From: Lytechinus variegatus
Taxonomy: Eukaryota > Echinodermata > Echinoidea > Temnopleuroida > Toxopneustidae
Length of the DNA: 64,000 nucleotides
Direction: 5' to 3'
Assembly (NCBI RefSeq): GCF_018143015.1
Contig: NC_054743.1
Coordinates: 31,459,934-31,523,933 of the forward strand
Positions 34,477 through 46,700 of the stretch are shown here, in pieces. The notes beneath the pieces were generated by a model. It saw only the letters and a list, made by a program, of their open reading frames with translations. It was not told the origin of the DNA and ran no database searches. Position numbers and translations under genes: made by a program. Each line of letters opens with the position of its first letter. Positions within the stretch are counted from its first letter, which is position 1.

Positions 34477-34828
34477 GAAATTACATAATGAACATGTGCA
34501 TACTACATACATGTTAAAGGTGGCATTATTAGTAATAATTTATCATCAAACCACTAAGAGTCTGTTTGTCTCATGCTTCATAGTACATTAACTTATTCTT
34601 TTATCTTGCTTCTTTTCAGTGTTATTCAGGTTCAAAGTTTCATGAGAGAATGAAAGAAAAGGTTTGCACAAAGTGGATAATCATCACGGGCCCTGTTCAC
34701 TGACCCAAAGGGCAACATTTAAGTTGAAAATTCTGGAATTTGCTAAATATTCTGGTGGATCTGTCAATTGCTCCCAAGCTGTTTGATAGAAATTTTGCAA
34801 GAAAACAAGAAAATCCCACCAAACTTAA

Positions 34829-35382
34829 AGGACAAGTCCACCCCAACAAAAACTTGATTTGAATAAAAAGAGAAAAATTCAACAAGCATAAAACTGAAAA
34901 TTTCATCAAAATCGGATGTAAAATAAGAAAGTTGTGGCATTTTAAAGTTTCGCTTCATTTCACAAAACAGTTATATGCACATCTCGGTCGGTATGCAAAT
35001 GAGGAACTGATGACATCACTCACTATTTCTTTTGTATTCTATCATATGAGATATGAAATATTTTTATTTTCTTGTCATTGTCATGAGAATTGAAGTTTCA
35101 TTCCTCCCTGAACACATGGAATTCCATTATTCTAACATTTTGTGCTTCAGGAAATTCGTAAAAATTGAAATATTGTATAATTCAAACAATAAAAAACAAA
35201 AGAAGTAGTGAGTGAGTGACATCATTGACTCTCTCATTTGGATGTAACTGGCTCGTTCATATAACTATTTGTTAAAAACAAGCAAAACTTTAAAATGTCA
35301 TAACTTTCTTATTTTACATCCGATTTTGATGAAATTTTCAGCATTGTGCTTGTCTGATTTTTCTCTGAGGTAGACTTGACCT
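34829..35382. mobile_element. TTAA-flanked palindromic element (family B), copy 2
   Basis: TTAA lies at 34,825-34,828 and 35,383-35,386. The ends are AGGACAAGTCCACC and GGTAGACTTGACCT. Long paired arms share motifs with copy 1 (TCAAAATCGGATGTAAAATA, CATCACTCACTATTTC). Confidence 0.9.
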
Positions 35383-37560
35383 TTAAAATATGGTAAATCC
35401 TTAAACAGTTTGTTTTTGTACCAACCTTGTCCACTATACAATTGAACATACTTTAGTAAAGTATGATAACAGTGCTAGCAATTGAAATAAATGTTGTAAA
35501 GTCCTCTTCATTTATCATTTGCATGTCCACAAAAAATGTACATTATTTATGAGAAAAGATTACCGTACTATTTTCTTTATAATATTCAAATGGTAGGATC
35601 CTTATTAAACTTGTTGCATTTATCATCAAATTCCAAGATCCCCCTATTTAAAAAAACACACCTGCATTTATGAAATTTTGGAAAAAAATTATACAGTCCC
35701 CATTGCTTCTGTGAAGTATTACTCTGCATTTTTTGATACATTTAAAGTACTGAACATATAATAAGTCATTGTAATGTCTGCAAGCACTGCCTGATTTATG
35801 AAAGAGAATGTGCCCTTTTCTTGTCTAACAAGAGGCTATTTTACTACACATATTGTTCATGGAGAACCATGGGGCCGATTGCACGAAAGGGTCTTTCCAT
35901 GGACCGTCTTTCGTGTCGCCCATCTTTTTTGATGCGCTTTATGCGGGATATTTCTGAAATGTATGATGACCAAATAAAATTTGTTAGCTAGCATTTAAAC
36001 CAATTTGTATGCAATTTCGTGATATATCACATCATTTTATATACAAAGATTTTGTTTTCTTTAACGGATAAATAAAATATGTTTGCAGGTAATTTGTTTA
36101 AAATGCATTTCACATGGCGCATCATAATAAATGGGCGACACAAAAGACGGAATATTGAATGTACTCTAACCTGAAATACAGGAATTATTCAATATTTATG
36201 TACAGTTAATTTGGTATAGAGTCTCCTTTCAGGAGGCAGTAGATGTCGGGTCAAAATCCAACAGACTTAAAGATTGTTTTCAGTACGCTCCAGGCACCCA
36301 GTGCAAAAAGGAGTTGCAATCAATTACCAGTCTTAAAAAATTAAACAAAACTTGATTTTCAACAAATCAGAAGCTTTCTTTCTACAATGGGCTTCTGATC
36401 ATGTATGCTGTCTTTACTCTGTGCAAGCCATGATTGGGATTACATGTATTAAAAAACGTGCGAAAATATGAATTAACCTCCGAAAACACTGTTTTATCCA
36501 CCATGACAATCAAACCAAAGGTTTTTGTAAATAAGCTTAAAAAAACTATTGCATAGAGTTAGGGTTAAAGAATCAATTTGCAGAAAAGTCCATCCCTCAA
36601 AAAATTGCTTTTTTTACAAGGTTGCCATCCTCAAACTTCTAACATTCGCAATAACAGCAGCGAGAAGTAGTTGGTCGTAAAATGCTTTGCATGTTTGCCT
36701 CGCATTATTCAGTTAATTTGATCATAATATTTGTCATTATTGTACATGGTCATTCGTATGCACATTGTATGCTAAGGAAATAAATGAAATACCTTCGTTA
36801 CTTTCATTTTTACCCACCATGTTCTTATCCAGGTGTGCTTTCAGATTCAATTTAAGTGATATCAAAGCAATCATTGTTATGGTTTGTACTATTTCATCAT
36901 TAAATCAAGTTTTCAAGTCAATTTCCTCAAGCAAGTCAAATTTTCAAGTTTTCTTATGTTCCAGGGTTTGGTTACTTAAACTTTGTTAATTTGCACCTAA
37001 ACATGTAATGTTCTGTTTTGCAGTTTAATTGCATTATCAATGCGTCTGTTCGAGATACAAGGGGAGAAAGATAGAAGGAAGGAGGAGAGAGGGGCAAAGA
37101 TTGAGTTTATATTGGAGGTGGGGATGGACATTGGGACGGAGAGAGAGAGGAGAGATTGGAGTAGAGAAAACTTATGAGGATCAAACACTGTATGAAAGAG
37201 AAAGAATAAGAGAGGAAACAAAGTGTAAAATGAATGTGAGGGAAGAAAATACAGACAGGAATTTGATAACTAGTGTCATTTAGTGAAGGGTTGAAAATAG
37301 AAAGAGAATAGTGAGAATTGAAAACATAGACAGAAATAAAATTATTTAAAAAAAACAGAGGGAGAAAAGGAAATCACCCTTCATGTTTTCCGTGATAAAG
37401 GGGAAGGACCCCCCCCCTAAAAAAATCAAAGGGAGAATAAAATTTTGCGCAATGCATTCGAGTCTTTTTCGGATACCCGCAAATTTACTGTCATACATCG
37501 GATCGGAATATACTTCGGATATACAATATTTGTTAACCGTTAATCAACACTGGAATTAAG
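35383..37560. other. Intergenic region upstream of ECT2L
   Basis: No gene seen. It contains a palindromic element (35,915-36,152), a purine-rich stretch (37,060-37,400) and a C run near 37,410. Confidence 0.45.
35915..36152. mobile_element. Probable palindromic element
   Basis: The left motif GACCGTCTTTCGTGTCGCCCA and the right motif TGGGCGACACAAAAGACGG are inverted, with TGATGCGCTTTATG / GGCGCATCATAAT further in. A GGGGCCGATTGCACGAAAGG motif just before it (35,871) may be the true left end. Confidence 0.55.
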
Positions 37561-37569
37561 TAGCGTCGT

Positions 37570-37583
37570 GTGGCCATGGTGAC
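37570..37583 (+). promoter_or_regulatory. Near-consensus RFX X-box upstream of ECT2L
   Basis: GTGGCCATGGTGAC matches the 14-base X-box consensus RYYNYYATRRNRAC at 13 of 14 positions (third base differs). The reverse complement also has a single mismatch. It lies 118 bp upstream of the ECT2L ATG, a usual X-box distance. RFX factors drive genes of ciliated cells across animals. Function is inferred. Confidence 0.55.
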
Positions 37584-37700
37584 AACAGGATTTTCAAGTT
37601 TTGTTTGCTCTGATTTAGACCTGAAATATCAATTACCACTTTACGCATGACTTAAAGAGTATTTTCACGGAAATATTTAATCTACTGAAACTTTGTGAAA

Positions 37701-40700
37701 ATGTCGAACTCTCCAACAAAATCAATTCCGCGTCCGAGGACAAACAACCCGTTAAGCAGGTCGCTGCCGGCTTCGACCGCCGGAGCTTCGGGGACAGCAC
37801 CTGTTGATAGGGTGCTTCATTACAGGGCGGAACATGCAGGTGATCGTTCATTGAGGAAAACGGCGCAGGTCTCTCCTCTTCAAATGAGTACACCCTCAAT
37901 GCGCACTGGAACAACTTTCAAGACCAACAAATTGCAGACAAAACACAGTACATGGACACCAATATTGCACAAACCATCAAATGAACAGGTACCGTATTAT
38001 TAGTCAGTTGTTTTTAAACTATTTAGTCCAGTTAACTGTTAAGTGATGTCATGAATGTCAACTCGAACTTCAAAGGAATGATCGGAAGCACTAACTTTTG
38101 TTACAGGATCATCTACTTCTTCCGTACAACGTCGATGATGATGACGAGGATAGATCTTTTAAGGCCTAATCTTATTTCATTTCAATTATTTATTTTCCAC
38201 ATTAAAAATCACACCAAAATTGCACAATCATCAGTCAATAATTGAAACGATGAATAGAATAATGCCTACAAAAATTGGACAAACAAAGGCCTGAGGCTTT
38301 ACAATGGCTTGTCCCCAACATATGAAGTTATCATTTAACACTAACTGATCATAAACTAGACAGCTGGCAGCCGTAGTGTTTCGAGGAGTTTTTTTTATAT
38401 TTTTCCTGGTATACATATCGTGCAGCCACGATTAGGGGACTTACAATGCAAAATCCCCCCGTCAGGGCTCTTCAATTTTTGTCTTTAATGAATCAAACTT
38501 TTGAAAATTAACGCAAACTCTTGGCATTAATTGCTAAAAAACGGGGAAGAAATCAATTTTAAAGGAACAAAAAACAATGACTTACCTCGGCTGTCGCACA
38601 ACTTCACCTCCCTGTTTTATCCAAAATTAGTGCATAAACATATGGCCATCGAGTCCCCTGTACAGATTGCGCTAGAACTTCGGTCTCTGTATTTGGTGAG
38701 TGAAGCAAACAGAGTTCAGCTGAACAACCAACATAACAGAGACCGAAGCTTGCGGTCTAATCATAAACAAACACAAAAAAAAGTTGTTCATAAATTACAA
38801 TAGAGTCAGGGACAGGGGGTATACGACTCGATCACATGAGTGATGCGTTTTTAAATCTAGACAGTGTAGGGCAATTTTTTATATCAGAATCTAAACAATT
38901 CCATAGCTTTGGACCAATAAGAATATAACCAGTTAATTGCTAGACAATGTTAGACATTTTGCAGAAGTTTTTTTCAGTCTAACCTTTACTTAGTCTAGAT
39001 CATCTCTCTCAGGCTCAAACTTCATTGATCAGTTCACAGAGTTGAAGCAGTCTCTCATAGTCGTCATACTGTCATAGTCATATCTCTAACATAGTCTAAT
39101 TCTTAATCTTGTTATTCTCTTAAATTGAATTTAAATTATAAAAGTGTTAGATTGCAATTGAAGTTAAACTCAGTAAGGATCAAGAACTACCCGGTACACC
39201 ACACCAGTATGTTCTCCCTTTTTTTACTGATGAATTCTAGTCTTAATTGGCAGAGCTACCAAGTCTCGTGCATTATGCGTGAAAAGACTAATTCAGGTTG
39301 AATTTTACATATTTGAATGATAATTTTATTTCATGTTTGTTTGGATTTCAGCTATATTTAGAAAGGAGAGATTTAACCGCACACTGGGTAAGTTTTGAAA
39401 TTGTAAGACAAATTATTGAACAATGTGAACAGTGAAGTAGTAGCAGATTCTGGGTCACATTCTTTATTTGTTCTCTGTTTCTAATTAATTAAAAATTGGA
39501 ATTCAGAGGAAATGAATGTGACTTTCCCTCTTAAAGCTTGTGTATAGTTTTGGTAAATCCACCAAATAGCACCTATCACTATTCCAATTCATTGCTAGCT
39601 AATATGAATGGATATGCCCTATAACAGTTATGATGTGGAGGATATGAAATGAAAATGTGTTTTACAGGATAAATTTTGCAATTTTACATGGAAATTTAAC
39701 TTGATCGGGTCACCCGATCAAATTAAAATATCTGTGTGTTTTTGTCTTTCAATTAAATCCTATTCCAAATCATGGAATGGGCTGAAACTTTCAAGATATG
39801 TTCTTTGTCTGTAACTTTTGGATATCTAATCACTCAATTTATAAGATAAGTGCTTGAATGCCCATTTTTTTTAATTTAAAACAAGCACCGCCGAGAGAGG
39901 GCGCTATATATCCAAGATTTGAATATTTGAAATTTTCTCAGAGAATTGCAGTTGGAAAAATATCTAACGGTCTCTACGCTTCAGTAAGACTGTCATATTA
40001 GATGATATTCGATTATCAATCACATTATTGACCCTTTACCAAAGCTATACACAGGCTTTAAGTCTATGGATTGAATTGAGATTGAAGATTTAATGGAATC
40101 TTAAAATTTACATCTAGGCCTTCTGCTGCATCTGCATGTAAAAAAATAAACTCAAAATCCTTACCCTGGAAGTAAAATAACCATTGAATACTAGTTATTT
40201 GCAATTGTGCAAGATGGCAATGGATTATGGGAATTATTCATATTGCATTCTTTTTTTGGTAGTATTCATTGGTTATTTTCATCATAATTTTATGAGCGTG
40301 AAGGGGGTTGTTTGTTTGTTTGTTCTTTTTCTTATTCAGAACTTATTTACATTTGCTTTAAATTTGCATCATCCATCATCTCCATCTATATTTTCACCAT
40401 CATCAAAAGTATGGTCATCATCATTTTTTATATATTTACCTCCACCACCAAGACTAACTCCAGTTCATCACTATATTTTCTATATCACCCAATCCATTGA
40501 TCTGCATATATTGTGAACTGATAGAGACTCAAACATATTTTTTCAGTTTGACCTGTGGACGGACTCCCAGCGGAAGCGATTCCTGCAGTTCCTTCTGGTG
40601 CACTGCAAGCGTAGCCAGCTTGTCTTCCTGCAGCAGTTCTTTGACAGTAAGATTCCCCTCACCCATGTGGACTTCACCAAGATCCTACCTCGCTTCCTCT

Positions 40701-43700
40701 GCCTCTATATCTTCTCGTTCCTGGATCCCCGCAGCCTTAGCCGTGCCTCCATGGTCTGCTGGCACTGGAAGTTTGTCACAGAACAGGTAGGTTACTGTTG
40801 CGGGTGGTTAGAAAAGAGAATGGATTATTGTAATCTTACTTTATTTATAAGAAGTAATTAATTTTTTTAGGATGCAACCAGTGGGATGATAATTGCAAGT
40901 CCCTTTTAATGGACTGGGAGTGAAGATTAAAACCATTTTGAATGCAAGTTTTCGAGAGATACAAACTTTTTGATCACGAGCATATCAATACCACAAGACA
41001 AAATCCTAGAAACAGAATTATGTACCTGAAAGTTACTGAAATAGTTCTTCGTGCTGCTTAATTTTTTGTCACGATTTTTCATAAAGGTATTTCCCCTTTT
41101 GTTTTTCTTATTTTGACAACTTAATTATTGCATTTATGATGTGAATGCAAATTTTTTTTCATAAAGCTTCCATTTTGTTCCTTCCTACGTTGATTGCAGG
41201 ATGAGCTGTGGGTTCACAAGTGCCTCCGACATGGCTGGCTGTTGCCTTATGTGCCAAGAGAGAATGAATTTGGAGCTTGGAAGAAACACTACATCAAATG
41301 TTTTAAGTCGCTTGATGTTACTCAACCAAATGAGAAGGTAAAGGAATCGCTTTAGCTACTGAGATACAATATTGGAAAAAAATAATTTGCTTAGTGAATG
41401 TGATTCATTTTCTACCAAGATTGAATGGCACGTAATAGTTGTTCAGTCTTGTGGAAATGGTTGAAAGCACATGCGACTGGTCCTTTATTTCTCCTAAAGT
41501 ATAGACTTACGATGTACCATTGACTGGTGGAGAGCCGTTATGAGTACATTATAGTAACCAGTGAGATGGCGAAAGTTTGTAAAATATCAAGGATCCACAT
41601 CAATATCTTATAAAACATAATGCACATGATGTTGCTCAGGCAATGGAGTGATAAACCACACTCGTTTCCAGATGTGCTATGGGGCCATTCCACTATCACG
41701 ATCTGAAACCCCGATCCATCCCGACCATTAGATCGGCGGAGAGCAGGATAGGAATCGGTTGATATAGTGGGCAGCATAATAACAACGTGAAGACAGGGTA
41801 ACAGTGGGCCTAATATTCAGATTGTCGTGACCGGCTAGAAATTGTGAACATGTTTCAAAATTTCATGTCGATCTCCGATCAGAAAACGTCGATTTTGAAT
41901 TGTGGGGGAAGCAGGAAAAGCGTAGACGACATAGCGTGCAGTCTTGGGATGAGCATAATCGGGTCTTTCCTGACATACTAAAAGTGACACATGGTTGTAA
42001 TTAATCCCTTGTTCCTGTAGATAGTTTGTATAACTGCAAATTATTTTTCACTTCCAGTAAAGTGGTTCATTTTTCCCTGATCTTACCAGATCCAAAGGTT
42101 TGTTAAATCGTAGCAACATTGGCATAGTGGAGCGGGTGCTTTAGAACTGTTTCAAAGGTACCTTGTGCTTATTTTTACTAATGCACCCAATGATATCTTA
42201 TTTATTTTTATACTATTTCCCTCCAGTCTGATAGGTATGGCAAGCTAGGGGATGGATCAACACTAGCAGAGAAAGAATATCTCAGGAAACTGAAGGCAGG
42301 CCGGATCAAGGAACCACCTCTAAATCCACGTGAGTTATTCCGCTTTCCTTAATCACCTGATCATCTGTTGATGATTAGAACTGTGTGTGACACTCAGACT
42401 GACAGGTTTCAACATAGAAAGAAACGTTAGAACAACTGAAGACGTATTGACAGTACAGAAAAAGAAATGAATAGAAAAGGAAGGGCTGTTCTGGAGAGTT
42501 GACTATATTGCATAAAGAATTTTTTACCTTGCCTTAACTCTTGGCATGGGCATACTGAATCTTAAGTATCAAGTTGAAAATAAGAAAATAGGTAGTTTTA
42601 GATCAGACTTTTATTGGAATTTGATTTGTTAACCTTCATTTGGTTAACAATCATTCAAGAAGTGTTCTTTGAATTGGCCACTTATAAATCTCTTTTGCAA
42701 TTTGTTTAAGATGTCATTACACTTCTTAAACATAAGTGCTTGATTGGTTTTGTAAATTCATTCAATATGTCCCAGCCTTTTAAATTGATGATTTCTCTCC
42801 TAGATCCCTATGCTGAGAGGGGGCCATGGCTTGACCCTGATCCTCGCCCCCAGGACACAGAGAAGGCTTTCAAGAGTATGGCCGACACTGCCAACCCGAC
42901 CTTTGGCCAGCCCCTTCCCAAGGTACACCAGAGATCGTGGACGGAACCCGCCCGTAACTTTGAATATGGTCTGGAGTCTGGCAATAGAAAACAACAGCAC
43001 AGAGTGAATCAGGTAGACTGCTTGGTGTTTTCCATGAGATTAAAAGTTTTTTTTTTCATCTGTTTGTATTGCTATTTATCAATTTCTGTTTATTCATCTA
43101 TTCGTTTATCTACATGTATGTATTTGTATATTCTCTGATTGATTGGTTGGTTGGTTGGTTGGTTGGTTGGTTGGTTGGTCGGTTGGTCGGTCATTTATGT
43201 ATATATTTATTTATTTTATATATTTCTACTCTTTGATGAAACTCATTTGGAATGTTATTTGTTATCAACTAGCCTGAATCAAAGTAAATTTCAGTCATCT
43301 GCTTGGTTTAGATTTGAATTAATCTTAAATCCTTTACCTGAACCAAGTTGCTATACCCTTGTTTGATTATTTTCTTTTCTTTCACGATCATATAACTTTG
43401 CTTGACTGAAATATCACATACCTGTATAATGTCCTTTTTAAAAATTGTAATATTGATACTTGTTCTTGCTTTCACACACACACAAATTTGATCTCAAAAC
43501 TTGTAGCATTATTCAAGATTGAAAAATTAGATTTGTTTTCTTATTTGTTTCTTCATCTTCACTGTAGGACGTCGAGGAGACAATAGGCAATGACAGGAGT
43601 CTAGCCACCTCTCTATCTGCCTGTATTGCTGTTGAGCTCAGTGAGAATCCAGATAAGATCAACAGGTCCTGGGCTAAACCCCAAGTTCAGCCTGTTTCTA

Positions 43701-46700
43701 GAAGGTACTATGATAATGACATACATACATTCAGAGTTGCATAAAAAGTAAAGATCTCAGCTCTTCATTATTTCTTGTGTTTGGCCCATGCTCTGCATCA
43801 ATGTTCCTTCCATTTTAATTCAGAGTAAACAAAATATTTAATTCCATTGGTGATTGGAAAGAATACTAAAATGCTAGAAGAAAAATTTATTGACTATTAT
43901 TATTAAAATATTAATTATTAACATATTAAGTGGCAAACAAAGTAGCAAACAGGAACAGCTTTATTTTTCCATGGAACCTCCTAACCAAGTCTTAGGCCCG
44001 CATTCTGAAGTCAGGTTTAACTCAAACCAATTCTATGCTAAAATTATGGGAAGCCAAAAGTGTCAAAATTTTTAATTAAGTTGAATGTCTCTTATGTTTA
44101 CTGTGCTCTTTCCTGATTTATCGATGATGAAGACAATCATCTATTTACTTCCTAGACAGTTATGAATGATTTGAGAGCCAAATGAGCTGAAATATGATAT
44201 CTTTAACTGTTAGTGATTTATGTAACAAATGACTATCCATTCTTAAACCACAACTTTAAACCTGAGTTAAAGTTAAACCTGACTTCAGAATACGGGCCTT
44301 AGTGTTTTGTTGGAAGTTCAGTTAAGTTTGGCAGTTACTTGCATTACATCTTGATGAAATAGATAATGATGCTTTTATATAATTCAGAAAAGAATTGAGT
44401 GCTTCTTGCTATTTGATGCCACCGTGACCCTTTATTTCACAGACCAGATCTTTCAAGAGGGGGAGACTACTCGGCTTTCAAGAAAACATCTAAACATGAT
44501 GTAGGGTCAAAGGTCATCAGAGGGGAGTCCCCTTTTAGGATTCTGCTTATATCTAGTGAAGTACCAGCTTATCAAGTAAGTGTTTAAAAGGTGGAAAAGG
44601 TCTACTGTATGTAGTCTTCACTGAGAAGAACAAAGTAAAACAATATTATAGGTAATATAGAAGGAAAAGGTTATGTGGGGTGACTCTCATTCCACCATCC
44701 ATGTTTCAAGAGGTGCACAAAGAGGTCGATGCTATGAATAGGATTATCCATTTACCCTAGGAAACCATTTGATATTCATGTCTCTTTGTTAAAATTAGAC
44801 ATGAACTATGGGAAGAATGAGATGATATTTCTTTTGCCAATTTGAGGTTTAAAGCTTGATTAATTTCGGTTCAATTAAACCTTTTATTTGTGTGGGTTAA
44901 AACATTAGTATGTAGACCAACATTTTGAAAACATGAATTCAATTTTATAGCACATTATCATTGTTGTTAGAAAGCAATGAACAGTTTGCTCGAATAGATA
45001 GATTTAAGTTGGCCATTCAACTTATAAAATTTAAAGGGGTGGTCCAGGCTGAAAGTATTTATAGGTTAATAAATAGAATAGAATTCACTGAGCAAAATGC
45101 TGAAAATTTCGTCAAAATCGGACAACAAATAGCAAAGTTATAGAATTTTAAAGTTTAGTAATATTTTGTAAAAACAGTTGTCATGAATATTCATTAGGTG
45201 GGCTGATGATGTCATGTCTCCACTTTTTCTTTTGTATTTTATTATATGAAATTAGGTTTATTCAAATTTTTTCCTCCAAGAACTAGAAAAATTGGATTGA
45301 CAACTGATTTAGTGCATTAGATATTTATCGCTGCAACTTATTTCATTATAAGGGAGACATTTTATTCACACAAGTATGAAATAATGAAAAAAATATGATT
45401 TTATGTAATAACATAAGAAAACGGAAAGTGGAGATGTGACATCATCAGCTCGCCTAATGAATATTCATGACAACTGTTTTCACAAAATATTGCTAAACTT
45501 TAATAACTTTAATATTTGTAATCCGATTTTGATGAAATTTTCAGCATTTTGCTCAGTGAGTTCTACTCTGTGTATTAAGCCATAAATATTTTCAGCCTGG
45601 ACCACCCCTTTAAAAAAACATGGTGAGCAATGTAAACAACCAAGTTTTATTACAGTTTGCTGGTGTAAAACTAATCGCAAAATGTCTTTAATTTCATGTT
45701 ATTGTTTTGTAAACATCACTTGTTCCCCCTCCCCTTCTATTTTCTGAGCTAACATTCTTTTGATTATAGTCCCCTTTTCTATTCTATTTTTCATTTAATT
45801 TCTCTTAGCTCCTTGTATCAGCAGCCAAACCTGATGTATTGCCCATTGTATATGAGTATAATGGTAGCACCATAGAATCTCTACTTACCTTGCTCCAAGC
45901 TACAGTAGGATCATATCAAGCCAGGTAAGATATTCAGGTTTTTTCATAAACCTTGTTCACATGCAGGAATGTCACCATTTCCATTATTTAATTTTTTATC
46001 ATCATCATCATCACCATACCATCATCATTATCATCACTATCATCACCGCCATCATCATCATCATCATCATTTTCACCATCATAATCACCATCATCATCAC
46101 CATCATCATCATGGAGTGTTGTGGCCTATTGGATTAGTCTTCGAACTTTGATACAGGGGGTCGTGGGTTCGAATCCCAGCCATGACGTAATTTCCTTCAG
46201 CAAGAAATTTATCCACATTGTGCTGCACTCCACCCAGGTGAGGTGAATGGGTACCCGGTAGGATTTTTCCTTGAACGCTTTAGCGCCTATTAATATGGCG
46301 TCTCAGCTACAGCCTGGGTAATAATATGATACCAAGTATCAAAGCACAGTTGAGGATATGCACATAGTAACTGCGCTATATAAATGGACATATTATTATT
46401 ATTATCATCACCATCATCGTAATCATCACCATCATCATCACCATCATTATCATCAACATCATCATCATTATCAATACCACTGCAATCATCATAGTCATCA
46501 TCACCATCTTCATCATCAACACCAGTGCAATCATCGTGTAGTCACCACCATCATCCTTTTCATCATCATTATTATCACCATCATTTTTTGCATTATCATC
46601 ATTGTCATCATCATGCCACCTTTATCATCATAGATATCATCACCATCATCATTGTCATAAGAACCGCCATCTTCCCTATCAACAGAAAAGTTATCACTAA

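Noticed and set aside
40184-40516. 110-residue open frame upstream of ECT2L exon 3
   Set aside because: It lies in ECT2L intron 2, is low in complexity at its 3' part and has no homologous look; the supported exon begins at 40,547.
46112-46190. tRNA gene
   Set aside because: A clear B box is present, but the cloverleaf is not complete and the sequence continues into a SINE body repeated elsewhere in the window.
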